From positions 2,200,992 through 2,264,991 of the forward strand of contig NW_008805071.1 of the NCBI RefSeq assembly GCF_000004825.1: a DNA stretch of 64,000 nucleotides, in the 5' to 3' direction. Each line of letters begins with the position of its first letter. The first letter of the stretch is position 1. This stretch comes from Heterostelium album PN500 (Eukaryota; Evosea; Eumycetozoa; Acytosteliales; Acytosteliaceae). The notes beneath the pieces are model-generated. The model worked only from the letters and a program-made list of their open reading frames with translations, was not told the DNA's origin and searched no databases. The translations under genes and the position numbers were made by a program. Below are positions 34,560-47,480 of the stretch, piece by piece.

Positions 34560-37500
34560 TTAATAATATCACTTTAAAATATTGTTATATTTGTACATAT
34601 ATATATATTACTTAAATCTGTACATTATTTTTATTCAAATTTTCTTTTTTTGTACATATTATTATTATCTACTTTTTTTATATATAATCAATTATTTTTT
34701 TTATTTTTTTGTATATTAATTATTTAGAATTAATATTATCTATATAAAGTAATATTAATTAATCAGGTAGGTAAATATCATTTTTGTTGTTTTATAAAAT
34801 TTGGTTTCCTATTAAGTCTTCTAAAGATCTGTGATTATTTTTGATTATCATTGATTGTGTATCAAAAAAAAAAACCTAATAATATTTATTTGAATTATAA
34901 AAAATTTAATCGAAAAAATAATAATTTTAATCGTCAACTTCTTGTTAACCCCATATTTGCATTTAATTAAAATGAACAACAAACTTTTGTTAATTAATAG
35001 TAATAAAAATAGTATTCGATATCTACATCATCAAAAAAAAAATGTTGATTATTTTTAACAAACATAAACAAATACAGCTGCAACAACAACAACAAAGACG
35101 AAAAAAAAGAAACATCAATAATAATATTTAATTAATAATGAATCATATCACTTTAAATAGTTTAGAACTTTCTACTTTAAAGTAATTAGTAATTAGCAGT
35201 ACGTATTAATCTTTTTTGTTTTTTTTAATACATTCAAACCTAAACATCTATACAATTAGCATAAACAACTAACAAAAAACACCTACTTAATCCTGTATTA
35301 GTTAGTTTAAGTTTTCGAGTTATAAGATGATAGGTCAATGAATATTCATATATATCTTAAAGTGTATTGTTGTTGTTGTTGTTGTTTATTAATAATTATT
35401 AAATAGTAGAGTACGTGTGTGTAATATTAATCTATCTATGAGTGTGAAATTTGTGCTGTGTGTTCTATAGAATTAACCAACCAAAATTAATTATATTTGC
35501 GAAATCTCCTATTATGTATATTTAAATAGCAATTTTAAATATAACTACATATATATATATAATACTTGTAAATAGACAAGACAGATTCAATTTTATCAGA
35601 TGGTATATAAATCAGAATACAATACTAATCACTCGCTCACCTGACTTTCAAACACAACATATCATAACACAAAGATCTATTATTCTATAGACAAAATCAA
35701 ATTTACCACACATACACACACCTATGTAAAGATAGTACCAAACTAACACAAAATATTTAAACAATTGTTTACCAGACCACCCTCCAACCAAACCACCAAA
35801 AATGTATATTATACAAATTCAATTAAAAAAAACAGACTATCTTTTATCTTACTATCTAAAAGTTAATCTGATTAAAAATTATATATCAATCAAAGTTTAT
35901 CACCGATGTGATTACATTGTCTGAAATTGCATATTGCTTTTAGAACAAAATCAATAGAATGAACACTCATTCCCTCCTACTACAATTATGTGCAATCAAT
36001 ATAGTATATTCCATACATCAGGAGTCAGATTCAATCATCATAATCAATATGATCAAGATCTAACCAATCAAAACCCCAACAGTATCAAGTAATGTTTATT
36101 TTTTTATGATTTGTGGTTGGTGTGTTGTTTTATTTTGTACAGACAGACCTTCTCTGACTGATCAGATCAGCTCGTTTGATTGACAATCAATCCATCATCA
36201 ACATCATGTGAGCACAAATAGAATTTGTAGAGATTGATTTCAATTTTCATTGCAACAACCCTACACTCAACCTGTAGGAATATTATCTATCGTCTCAACA
36301 CAAGAGACACAATTCAATCGTTGTTGGACTATCTATCTTACATCATCCAAGTTTGGAAATCATTAATACAAATCTTTGCCTTTCCATATATATTCAATAT
36401 AATTCCACCAATCTATGTTTATACATATGATAATAATATTAATAACACAACAATCCATACAAAACAAAACACCCACACCCACACCCACAAATAAATAAAC
36501 ACACTAAACAATTGAATACAATTAATTAGACAACCCATTCTATGTCCTTATACCACACTTCTTATTGTAAAAAAAAACAAAAAAAAGTAAAATAGGGAAA
36601 AAACAATTGTTTGTTTTGTGTGTGAAGAAATTATTATCATTATTGTTATTCTCACTATTATTATTATTATTCTGATTATGATGATGACAATGATGATGAT
36701 GATGATGATGATGATAATTATTATGATGATGATGATGATTCATTCTTACTTGTTGATGATAGTCCATCCAACACAATCTCAACACAAAACACACTCCACT
36801 GACATATCATTAAATCGATAATTGTTGTTGTTATTTTCCGTATCAAACCACAAATAAACAACACACATGTGTTGTTCCAGTCCAATAGAATAACAACAAA
36901 ACCCCTATCCATCTAAATATCTATCACATTATATATCAAATGTCCAGAGACACACACAACACACTTTTTCTCATTGTCAAAACGATATAACAACACCACC
37001 ACACTATTGAAACACTTTTGACTATTTCCTGTTTCAGCTGACATAAAATAATCAACAGACAAAAGTCATATACACTCATCCTCAAACTCTATAGTTTTGT
37101 TTTTTATATATATATTTATATATTTATTTATATATATAACACCACACACGAAAACAAAACACACCATTTCATTCCAACATTAAATTTCTATTTTCCTTCA
37201 TTTATCATTTCTTACTTTCTATCATTTATTATTTTATTTATTTTATTTTTTAGATAAAGATTATATATCATTATAATAGCAATAATTTTATAAAAATAAA
37301 AAAAAATAGAAATTTATTTATAATAGTAATCATATTATAATATTATTTATTAGGTAATTTTTTTATTTTTTTGTTATCAAATATCTAGTTTGTTAAATCA
37401 AAAATTGTGATAATTCCATCAGCTATAACCATTATCGTCAACAATGAAATTGGAGTATTGTTGTTTGATAAAATAAATTGTTTTTGGAATGATGATGTCA

Positions 37501-38080
37501 GATTCAAATGGAATTGTTTTTATTTATTTATTTATTATAGTTGTATTATTACTGTTTGATTTTGATATTTTATTTACAACAGATAACCACCTACTTCCAC
37601 CAATAAGCTAATTTCCCTATTGCTTTTTTTTTTATTCATTGCCATCGTTGACTTGTATTGATTAAAAAAATGTTTTTGAATGATAAGGCAATAAAAACAT
37701 GATAATGTTTTGATTTTTTTGTTTTGTTTAATAAAATCCAAACTGTCGATAGTTGTCATCAATATTAATAATATTTAATTTTATAATTATAAACATAGGA
37801 TAAAAACTCATTATTACAACAAGATAAATTAATTCATTGCTGCCACTCAAGTTTTTCAATTATAAATAACTAACAACATCAAAAATTAGTATATTTATCA
37901 TCAACAACAACAACAATAGTAACAAATAATAATAACAAAAGTACTACAAAGTTTAACCTACAGATAAATTTTTGAAATATTTTTACAACATTACTACCGT
38001 TATCAGTCAGATTATTAGCCATCTCCATATCTCAATAGAATATTAATAACAAATCAAATTGGTTCCAAATATTTATCAAA
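34560..38080. other. Long gene-poor region with microsatellites
   Basis: About 3.5 kb with no supported gene on either strand. It contains an (ATG/CAT)n tract at about 36679-36745, a CACACC tract at 36467-36490, TA runs near 37100-37140 and many CAA/AAC clusters. C/A-rich stretches at 35600-36100 and 36850-37200 resemble long 5' regulatory or UTR sequence. It may be the control region of the zinc-finger gene downstream. Confidence 0.45.
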
Positions 38081-38380
38081 AGTAAGTTTGATGTTTAATT
38101 TTTGGTTATTTCCTGATATAATCTATCAGAGATATACAATGTTTCACAGCAATACAGTACACTCTTATCTATCAACAACTACTAAAGATTTTTAAAATTA
38201 TCATTTTTTTTGTTAATTATAACAAATTATCATTTTATCCACGATTAAAATTTTGGATAGTGTCCATCCATTTTTTAAACAACATTCTAATTATCAAAAC
38301 CATCCATTCTTAACTTTCCATATTACAATATTATTCTTTTAGAATAATTATTAATTTTTTTTTTTTTTTCAAATTAATAG
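38081..38380 (+). other. Possible 5' UTR intron of zinc-finger gene
   Basis: AAAAGTAAGTTTG at about 38078-38090 gives a good donor, and the T-tract followed by AATTAATAG ending at 38380 gives a good acceptor. If used, the leader would join about 60 bases before the ATG at 38440. Inference only. Confidence 0.3.
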
Positions 38381-38439
38381 AAATCAATTGAAATCTATAT
38401 TTGGCTAAATATCTAAAATCAATACAACACAACACACAA

Positions 38440-39996
38440 ATGGCAGATGTTATTCATACAACTATTAGATCATATGGCCAAAAACCAGGTTCATCAATTG
38501 CCACCGGTAATAATCAGTTGCCTTCAATCAAGAAAGATGGACCCGACTCAATGATACCAAATTTTTCATTACCAGCTCCAACCGGCAACAGTAGTAATCA
38601 TACGATCAGTAATATTATCAATAGAGAACCATCGCCTGTAAATAACCTTCCATCGATGTTGTCGTCTGGAGGACCATGTTATATGTGTAAAACTACTAAA
38701 AGTCCATACTGGGAAGAGTACCACCACAAATCATGTTGTGCCAATTGTTATAAACGATCGATCCTCGACAACAAACATATTCCATCGCAATATTCATCTT
38801 CATCTTCATCACTTATCTCTGCCTTATCTTCACACGGTGGTTCAATTAATCCACCTCCATTTTCGAAACTTCCAAACACACTCGACAAAAAGTTTTCAAT
38901 GTCATCGTCGGCACACGCCTCGATGGCATCACATTCATCCTCCATTCCATCGTCATCCTCCTCCAGCAACATGATTTCCATCCCATCCCAACCATCCAAA
39001 GCATTTATCACCTCCCTACTTTACGATCTCAACCACTCGCATGAATATATGGCCGAGTCTGGAGAATTCGAGAGTAATCCAGAGCAATACTACTGTAAAT
39101 TCTGTGACAAGACGTGGCCATCCTCATACTTTAAGAACAAACAGTCGTTCGGTGCCCATTGCTCCAACTGCTCGAGGAAGAGAAAGCAAAGAGATGACGG
39201 ATTCCCATTCGTGCCAGAGATCAACACTGAAAAGCGTCAACGTCGTGGTGATGAATCGTCATCTGATATCGAAGACAGCGATATCTGGTCCTATCCCGAA
39301 GACACCCACCGCATACCATCGTCATCACCATACTCACCACACCAAGGTTACTCGTCACCAACTCATTCTCCAGTGCTAGGTGGTGCTATTGGCGATGGAT
39401 TACGATTCGGCTTGCTCGATGTCATCGAAGACAAAATCGCCGAAGAGAACGAGTTGGAATTCATGAGAAAAGATCTCAAGAACTTGGTATCAGAGATTAT
39501 TATACAAGACATCAAGAAGGAGAAGGACATTCAAGATCTGAAGGTTGCACTCTCCAAAGATATCCGTGAGACCGAGTCAAGAGTAATGGAAGACATCAAC
39601 GAAAAGAATGCCGACGAAGAGAAACTCTTGAAAAAGATGAAGGAAGAGGTATTCGCCGAATACCAAAGCCTCGAGAACAAACTGAATGAAGAGATCGAGA
39701 GAGCCAAGCAATACCACAAGGAAAAGCCAAACGGTGATCGTGTCGAGAGCAACGAAGAGATCAACAGAACCATTGCCAGCATCAAATCAATTATGACAGA
39801 GAAAATCACATCACTAAGCAACACACTCATTACACAAGGTCGCGAATTGGAACGATTGGTATCACTAGAGACTAAAGAATGCGAAAAACATGTAAATAAG
39901 AAATTCGATGACATTAAGAAAGATTTAAACGATTTTACAGATGGTCTTAGCAGCTCATTCGAACTAGTGGAATCTTTAATACAACAAAATCAATAA
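38440..39996 (+). CDS. GATA-like double zinc-finger, coiled-coil protein
   Basis: 518 aa from the ATG at 38440; the open frame extends 13 codons further upstream only without an ATG. Zinc motif 1 is C80-x2-C83-x16-C100-x2-C103, with TTKSPYWEE after the second Cys, matching the TT-x-TP-x-WR layout of GATA fingers (basic residues replaced by EE). Motif 2 is C219-x2-C222-x18-C241-x2-C244, followed by a basic RKRKQR. Ser-rich tracts (135-200) separate them. Residues about 340-510 form a long acidic/basic coiled coil, so it probably dimerises. It is likely a nuclear regulator, but weak DNA contacts in finger 1 make DNA binding uncertain. The large empty upstream region suits a regulated gene. Confidence 0.65.
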   Translation: MADVIHTTIRSYGQKPGSSIATGNNQLPSIKKDGPDSMIPNFSLPAPTGNSSNHTISNIINREPSPVNNLPSMLSSGGPCYMCKTTKSPYWEEYHHKSCCANCYKRSILDNKHIPSQYSSSSSSLISALSSHGGSINPPPFSKLPNTLDKKFSMSSSAHASMASHSSSIPSSSSSSNMISIPSQPSKAFITSLLYDLNHSHEYMAESGEFESNPEQYYCKFCDKTWPSSYFKNKQSFGAHCSNCSRKRKQRDDGFPFVPEINTEKRQRRGDESSSDIEDSDIWSYPEDTHRIPSSSPYSPHQGYSSPTHSPVLGGAIGDGLRFGLLDVIEDKIAEENELEFMRKDLKNLVSEIIIQDIKKEKDIQDLKVALSKDIRETESRVMEDINEKNADEEKLLKKMKEEVFAEYQSLENKLNEEIERAKQYHKEKPNGDRVESNEEINRTIASIKSIMTEKITSLSNTLITQGRELERLVSLETKECEKHVNKKFDDIKKDLNDFTDGLSSSFELVESLIQQNQ

Positions 39997-40068
39997 TTAA
40001 AATAAATTATTATTACTATTTATATTATAAACAAAAATATATTATTTCATAAGTTTTTTTTATTTATT

Positions 40069-40740
40069 TTAGTTTACTGGATTTCCTCTTCTGTCTGTTA
40101 TTGATGAGAAGTAAATCGGTGAAAGATAACCATTTTTGTCACCTGCACATAAAACAACACCATTTTTAGATAGGAAGAAAGGTATGCCATCATCTAATGC
40201 TTTTTGTAAATTGATATGAATTACGAGCTCACAGTTTCCACGCATGCCCGAAACGACGTCACCATGATCACCGGTTGCAAAGTGTATATGATTTCTATCC
40301 ATCTTGTTCAGACCCTTTGATTTTATAGATTCTAAATGTTTTCTGTAGGTTCCGTGAATCACAGACGGTACGTCATTGACTGATTCTATTTTCTTTAAAT
40401 CTACATCGTCTACATGTTTCAAAGTATGACCTTGATTTGCACGAATATTTAAAACTCCACCAATCTCTTCTAAATGATATCTCTTTTTATCGTTTGTGTC
40501 TACAATTTCTATTTTGATTGATTAAAAATAATTGTAAATATATATTATTGTAAAAGTTTTACACTTGTTGTTTTAATTACCTCTTAATTTTTCTAAAGTT
40601 ACTCCTCTCATTTGTTTATGATTGAGTACATCATTTACCTTTACAAAACCATCATTCGAGATTGTAAGACCTTCCTTTACTGCACCATGTCTAAGTAGAT
40701 ATGATAAAGTTTTAGATATTGCAACATCTCCTTTTGACAT
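40069..40740 (-). CDS. tRNA/RNA 2'-phosphotransferase (Tpt1/KptA family)
   Basis: Exons 40740-40581 and 40508-40069 (71-base intron, GTAATT...AAATAG) encode 199 aa, close to the usual length. The family removes the 2'-phosphate left at a splice junction after ligation, using NAD+. N-terminal 'LSYLLRHGA' (Arg17-His18) and 'DGFVKV' are the RNA-binding part. The C-terminal part has 'VIHGTYRKHLESIKSKGL', 'RNHIHFA', 'VSGMR' and 'FFLSKNGVVLCAGDKNGY', covering the remaining conserved Arg residues and the NAD site. It is intact, convergent with the zinc-finger gene (about 70 bases between stops). Confidence 0.93.
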
Positions 40741-41387
40741 TTTATAATATATCTTTCTTATTTTATTTTATTTTTACAAATTAAATATTTGATTTGTTAC
40801 ATGTTTATGAATGTTATTGGTTTTTGAAAAAGAAAAATTTAAGAAACAGAGAAATTTTGGTGAAAAGTGCATATCAAAAAAATTTGCAAAATTTTTTTGT
40901 TAAAATGATAACCGTTAAACAGCAGAAATAGCTTGTTTATTTTGAAAAAAAGAATATTTTTGTTTTTTTGTCTTTAAGATTTAATAATTATTTTTTTATT
41001 ATTTTGAGGATTTCACTTTCATTCTGTTGCTTTCTTCTTTTTGCACCCTGATTACCCATCTTTTAGATTGAATTTGTTGTATGATAATTTCAACTTCAAT
41101 TAAAAAAATACCCACATCACACTTTTTATAAAAAAAAAACATAAGAATAGAAAAAAACCCAAAAAAATATTCAGTTTTTTTAATTTTAATTTATTGTTAA
41201 TCCCGATTAATCATAATTATTTCACTGTTAGATACATACATAACATTATTGTATAGATATATATTTATATATTAATATATATTAAAGGATAGTTTAATTG
41301 ATAGAGATGAGAATATGAATTATAGATAGATAAAATTTATATTTTTAAAACATTTTAATTATTCATCTTTTATTTAATTTTATTTTG

Positions 41388-42871
41388 TTATTTTTGGTCT
41401 AATATGTTTGCACAATTTGTTCTGTCAGATGGGTCATCTTGGAGAATTTGTTCCCATTTATTGTTGTCAAATGAGAACAAATAATTTTGATTTTTTCCTC
41501 TGATTGAATAAATATAACTTTGACCATCATTCGATTGATGATAAATCAAATTGTAGTAGTAGCCATTCATTTCGATGGTACTCTTTTCGAAAGATTTGAT
41601 TTCATGGGTTTCAATATTGATTCGTTGCAGTCCTGAATATGATTGAATATATAGATTGCCATTGCCATCTGTACATGCTGCCATTGGGTTCCCAGTGATT
41701 TTAACTGATAATTCAACTGTTGTTTTGTTGTTTATATTAAATTGAAAAATCGTAGCTGGTGTTAAAGTATAGATTTGACCTTTGAAGAAGAATGTGAATA
41801 GATGGTAGCTTGCAATGATATCGGTTGTCGAGTATCTTTCGAAAGTTGAATCGTTGATGCTGTATCTGTAAATAACAGTTTTTGGTTTATTAAAGCAATC
41901 GAATATATAGATATGATCTTTGCCATCATAACAGGTCGATAAAAATCTGCACTGACCAACACCTTTCATTTCATTGATAACTAAAGTTTTGTTATCGATT
42001 GAATACTTGATATACCCGTTGGAGATGCTATTTGCACCAAATATATAGAGAAAGTCACCAACTTTAACCATTGAGCTGAATGTTGAAGATGAACCAAGAT
42101 AGATATCTTGTTGCGGTTCAAAATGAATGTTGTTTCGATCTGTAATATTGATGATTGATAATTTATTTTTGCTATCAGATGAGAATATATATGATTGTTT
42201 GTTGTTTTTATTTGATATTACATTTTGTTGAATTTTTGATTGATTTGATTTCAATTGAAATGAAGATTGAATTTGATTCTTGGCACTATTGATTTGTTCA
42301 TTATTAACAGTTAATTGATATAGTTGTGGTTGTTGATTGTCATCAGTATTATTATTATTGATTTTAATTGTATTATTATGTTCAAGTAATACATTTAAGA
42401 GTGAATGATCATCATTGTTGTTTACTTTGTTGTCAAGTTGATCATAATCGAAATAGAACAATGTATAGTTGTTCGATGAAATGAATTCATTGTGATCCGA
42501 ACATTGTGAAATCGATCGAATTATTGTTGTTATTTGATAGTTATCTGTTGTATCTGCTGTCGTTATCGTTTTTGATTGTGAATCTGATCGATCATCATTA
42601 TTATTAGATTTAAATCTGGTGATTTGATTATCGACAGTATTCAATGATTTCATGATTTTGATTTGTTTATCGATTTGTTGTTCTAATTGTTGTTTACTTT
42701 CGATGATTGGTTTCTTTAATCTATGTTCTTCAACAACAAGGAATTCATGTAACTCTTTGAATTTACTTTCGATTTCATGTTCTGTTTGTTGTAATTGTTC
42801 ATATTCCACAACTTTTATTTTCAAAGAATCGAATGTCGTTTGAATACTTCTTTGAATTTCATTAAATCTAA

Positions 42872-42902
<31 letters not shown>

Positions 42903-43115
42903 TAATTCATTGTCATCTGAGTAGGCGTTTAAATCACTCTTATTTTTATTGATATTTGCTTTAATATTATCGATATGATCGTATGAATGACGTGCATGTT
43001 TTGGTGAACATACAGAACACATCAAAACATTACAATCATAACATATGAACTTTAGACTTTTGTTATGTATTCCACAAATATTATTACTATTACTATTCAT
43101 TTTATTTTTTTTCAA
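41388..43115 (-). CDS. B-box/propeller-like protein, paralogue 2
   Basis: Single exon, 575 aa. It has an N-terminal B-box (CGIHNKSLKFICYDCNVLMCSVCSPKH..H; about 13-50), an Asn repeat, a coiled coil at about 80-165 nearly identical to that at 19414-21051, a Ser/Asn-rich linker, then a C-terminal half with repeated strand motifs ('LYIFGA', 'IYIFDCFNKPKTVIYRYSIN', 'LYIQSYSGLQRI') like a kelch/NHL-type propeller. It ends with KWEQILQDDPSDRTNCANI, the tail cut off in paralogue 1. B-box proteins of this layout usually mediate protein interactions or ubiquitylation, but no RING is visible. Confidence 0.85.
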
Positions 43116-43271
43116 ATTTTAACAATAATTTTAATCACAATTCATTTAAGTGATATCGACGATCAAAGTTTAGATATTTTTTTGATAAATATATATTTCA
43201 AAAAAAGGTGGGATAATAATAAAAAAAAATTAGATATTTAATAATTTGTATTTGGTATTATGATTATTTTA

Positions 43272-44984
43272 TTATCTTTTTTTATCTAAAAGTATTTTTA
43301 CAACATTAACTCTGTCTAAAAACATTGATTTGTGAAATAAACTTGCAATGAATTTGTTATTGTTATAACCAAATACAATGTAATATTGATCATCAAGTTT
43401 TCGAATGCAACTCTTATTATCACGGTAACCTTTAAAGGAAATGTTGTCAACCATTTTTGTCGTCGTTGGAAATAAAACTTGTGATAATTTTATGTTTTGA
43501 ACAGAGTCTGGGAGAATTCCTTCTGGAATAACAATGTCATCTCTTCGATCTTGAATGAAAAGATTATTCACAGAGTTTGGAATAATTCCTGGACATGTGA
43601 AACTGTTCATATTGAGAACGTTGAGTGTTTTCAACGATGACGGAAGTGTGTTCTGATTGAACCGAAAGTCACACCATGTGGAAATCTCAAGGGTTTCAAC
43701 GCCAAATGGGATGACTCTGAGTGTTTCCAAACTCTCATTGTCAAAGAAATCATTGAGACGCAAACACTTGATATCCAAACCGTCAAGAGATTCCTGTTTG
43801 AATGCCGATACTTGTAGACTTTCCAAGTGATAGAGTGAGCGATCCGGGAACAATTCGTTAATGTCATACGCAGAATTAGAGAGATTCAGATGTCTGATAG
43901 AGGTGGGCAATGCCGATTGTAACGTTAGTGTGGGGGAAATGTACAGTCTTGTCAGTGATTTTGGTAGGTCACATAGATCTAAATAAGAATTGCCAACTAA
44001 CTTTAGTGATCGAAGATTCTCAAGATTCTTGATTGACATCATCCACGACACTGGCGCATTATGTAGTTTTATTAAAGAGTTTGGTAGTACGTTTGAATCA
44101 ATATAGATATCTCTGCCATGGTGAACGAACTCCTCTAGATTTGGTGGTAACGATCCAACTTTGAGATAGTTATCGGGTGCTAAGTCCAAGATCTTAAAGA
44201 CCTTCAGTGAAGTTGGTAGTACTCCAGGTTCCAATATTTGGCTGAGTGTAAAAATCTCAAAACTCTCCAGAGTATCAGGTAATACACCTACTTCAATCAC
44301 CTGATTGAAATTACCGTGAAGTTTCAGCTTCTTCAGATTTGGTGGAAAGCAACCTTTGAACAATGGTTCATTAAAAAAATGCTCGAAAGATAGTGAGGTA
44401 ATATTGGTTGGTATTCGATGTTTTAAAGTCCTACACTCCTCTATACTAGTTACATTAGATTTGCCAATCAAATCATAGAGTCTTGTAAACAGTTTATCTG
44501 ACTTGTCAACTCCATACTGTAAATATATGCTCATCGAGGCCTTTACTATATTTTGATCTATTTCATCTATACTTTCAATTGAATCTTTAGGATATATACA
44601 AATTAGTAAATATAGTTGAAGTTAACTATCAATTCAAAAATATTAAGTGTAAAGAAAATAATTACCTAGATCTACTATATGATCATAAATACCAATATCT
44701 CTGTGTTGTGATGACACTAACATCGAACATTGTTTCTTTTGGCTGATTGATTCATATATTAATGATCTAAATGAACTCAATGTGATTCTTGAACTATCTT
44801 TATCAATACAATATAAATTATTGCTATCAAACAATAGATATCTATTTCTATTATCAAACCATCTTTTACAAACTAAACTAAAACAAATCTTATCGATATT
44901 GTCTTTCAAATTATAAACAATGATTGATAATAAAGCATGTGAAAGATTTACAAATTTATGTGTTTCATTATTATTGATAGACAT
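43272..44984 (-). CDS. F-box protein with FNIP repeats, copy A
   Basis: Exon 1 44984-44666 and exon 2 44584-43272 (GTAATT donor, CTAAAG acceptor, 81-base intron) give exactly 543 aa. Exon 1 encodes an F-box ('LSHALLSIIVYNLKDNIDKICFSLVCKRWFDNR', about 14-48), which would bind Skp1. Exon 2 encodes Leu-rich FNIP repeats of about 22 residues with the 'LPxSLxxLxL...FNQ.IEVGVLP' pattern, probably the substrate-binding face of an SCF ubiquitin ligase. It ends 'FLDRVNVVKILLDKKR'. It lies head-to-head with the ankyrin gene at 45233 (249 bases), so the two may share a promoter. Intact, unlike copy B. Confidence 0.88.
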
Positions 44985-45232
44985 CTTTAGAGAACAACGA
45001 TTTAGAAGTTCTTTAGAAAGGGTTTTGTTAAAAAATAAAAATGTAAGGTCACCTTTGTAAAATTTCGATTTGTGGATATTTCTATAAAAATCTGTTGTTT
45101 TAAAAACCAGAAATCAATTCAACTAATTTACTTTAAAGAACTGTGTTACTTACAAGTGCTAATTTTGGAAAAAAAAAAACAATAATCTTTGACTAAAGTT
45201 GGGCAACAAAACCTTATACAATCATTTACAAA

Positions 45233-47224
45233 ATGGAAAAAGATAAATTCTTACAGATATTCAACAATTGTGTTTTAAATAGATTAATATTCAAACATGT
45301 TAAGAGTATACATAATGCTATTAGTGGTGTTAGATATAGTTGGTCAGAGGTTATTGAGAATCCAATAGTAATGGCTCGTTATTCATATTTAAATGAACTT
45401 AAATTGTATTATACCGATCATTCTATTGGTAATTGTAGATTTGAAGTTATTGATACATTTAAATCAGCAATCAAAAGTGGAAACATCGAGACTCTGAAAT
45501 ATTTGGTGGAGTTGGCCAAACCAATCTCAAGATCTGTTTATGAACATCGAATTAAATTCGATAGAATCTTATCTTATACAGCGAAGTATGGAAGTTTGGA
45601 AATGGTCAAATACATATGTAGAGAGTTTGACAAGAAAAGATTGAATTACCATTCTGGATTAATCAAATCACCACTCTCTGGTGATATTGAAATGATCAAG
45701 TATCTAAACGAACAACTGGTGAATTGTGATCATTCAAAAAATAAAGAATTAAACACTTCTAAAAGAGGTACAATTTTTTATTATGCAGCAAAGAAAGGTC
45801 GAATCGATATCATTGAATGGTTGTTCGAGAATAGATCAGAGGATAGGTCTGAAAGCTACGCGTATCATGGTGCAATTAAAGGTGGACATCTCCATGTCGT
45901 TCAATATCTCCTCGATATCAATGAACCAATCAGACAAACTTCACATCCGAAGCATGGTACTTTGTTTGACTATTCAATCTATCGCAATCAATTTGAAATT
46001 GCAAAACTATTACACCAAAATAATATCAGAGAATCAAAAGAGACACCAATCGATTATGCAGTTTCACATCGAAATATTTCAATGTTGAAATGGTTGAATG
46101 AAAATACAACTGTTGCGGCCAGTGAGAATGCCATGAACAATGCAGCAATCAACAACGATCTAGAAGTTCTCAAATGGTTACAACAGCATCGAACTGAAGG
46201 TTGTAGTGATGATATAATTCAAAGTGTGTCTCATTTAGGTCATATAGAAGTTATTCAATGGTTATATGAGAATCAAAGTAGTGTACTTCGATATGAGCCA
46301 ATCTATGGAGCTATTATCAATGGTCATATAGAACTCGTCAAATGGTTTTTTGAAAAACGAAACGAACAAACAAGTATTTTTGCAATGGATTATGCAGCAT
46401 TGAATGTATCATCAGAAATCAGCAATTTACAAATGATCAAATGGTTGCATGAAAATCATCCAGAGGTCAAATGTACAGAACATGCTATGTTATATGCTAT
46501 CGGTAATGGTCATTTCGAAACAATGAAATGGTTGCGAGAAAACAGAACTGAGATTTCAATTTTGAAAAAACTTAACTTTCAAAGTATGAAGAGAGGAAAT
46601 GCAGAAACTATCAAATGGTTATCGGAGAACTTTATAATCGATTGGGACATTTTACTTATAAATGAAGCAATTTTCGATAATTCAGAAATAGTTGACACTA
46701 TTATCAAACAAAATCTTAGTACTATTGACAAAGATACTGTCTCAACAGCATTTTACAAAGGAGATCTAAACATGATCCAATGGCTCCACAAAAATAATAT
46801 TCAAGGTGTGTTCAATAGCCAGTCAATGGAGAATTCGATTAAAGGCATGCAGTATCCACTTGTAAAATGGCTCTATGAAAACAAAAGTGATTGTAGATTT
46901 TCATTGCATAGCTTAGAAAACTCCATTACAATTGGACACATGGGCATGATTGAGTACATCTTAGATAGACATCCAGAGTTTGGCCATCAATTATCTTTGA
47001 AGAAATCTCTTGAATATTATTATCTTTATGATGATATTGAAATGCTTGAATTCCTTTTGGACAAGATCGACTTCAAATTGGACGGACTAAAGGAATATCA
47101 AAAGATGATAGATTCCACACCAGAATATTCTGATGTTTCAAAAACACTTTTGAATAACCATATTAAAAAGAAAATAGATAATATTGATGGTGATACAAAT
47201 CAATTTGAAATTCAGGATAGATAA
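45233..47224 (+). CDS. Ankyrin-repeat protein (intact paralogue)
   Basis: Single exon, 663 aa. The N-terminal 'DKFLQIFNNCVLNRLIFKHV' is F-box-like. About 18 degenerate ankyrin-type units follow, with cores such as 'GNIETLKYLVELAK', 'GHLHVVQYLLD', 'LEVLKWLQQHR' and 'GHFETMKWLREN'. The C terminus is charged. It is the intact counterpart of the frameshifted gene at 23767-25732. These dictyostelid families are large and of unknown role; the repeats indicate protein binding. A-rich leader before the ATG. Confidence 0.88.
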   Translation: MEKDKFLQIFNNCVLNRLIFKHVKSIHNAISGVRYSWSEVIENPIVMARYSYLNELKLYYTDHSIGNCRFEVIDTFKSAIKSGNIETLKYLVELAKPISRSVYEHRIKFDRILSYTAKYGSLEMVKYICREFDKKRLNYHSGLIKSPLSGDIEMIKYLNEQLVNCDHSKNKELNTSKRGTIFYYAAKKGRIDIIEWLFENRSEDRSESYAYHGAIKGGHLHVVQYLLDINEPIRQTSHPKHGTLFDYSIYRNQFEIAKLLHQNNIRESKETPIDYAVSHRNISMLKWLNENTTVAASENAMNNAAINNDLEVLKWLQQHRTEGCSDDIIQSVSHLGHIEVIQWLYENQSSVLRYEPIYGAIINGHIELVKWFFEKRNEQTSIFAMDYAALNVSSEISNLQMIKWLHENHPEVKCTEHAMLYAIGNGHFETMKWLRENRTEISILKKLNFQSMKRGNAETIKWLSENFIIDWDILLINEAIFDNSEIVDTIIKQNLSTIDKDTVSTAFYKGDLNMIQWLHKNNIQGVFNSQSMENSIKGMQYPLVKWLYENKSDCRFSLHSLENSITIGHMGMIEYILDRHPEFGHQLSLKKSLEYYYLYDDIEMLEFLLDKIDFKLDGLKEYQKMIDSTPEYSDVSKTLLNNHIKKKIDNIDGDTNQFEIQDR

Positions 47225-47480
47225 TATTAAAAATTGTACTATTATTTTATTTTAAAATAAATAATTGTTATTTTTTATATTAAAATGTCCCCCACATGTG
47301 ACTTTAATTTTATTAACCATGTTTTCCACATGATTGTATTAAAAATCAATTTTATCTCATTCAAAAACAATCACTGTCTGTTCAGAAAGAATAAAATATT
47401 TTGTATTTGATCAGAAAAAAAAAGAATTATCTCTGTTTATAAAAAAAAATTTTAAATTTTTAACTCAAATTAATGATTTG

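Noticed and set aside
36540-36821. His/Asn- and Met-rich ORFs on both strands
   Set aside because: Both are produced by the ATG/CAT microsatellite and are not supported as proteins.
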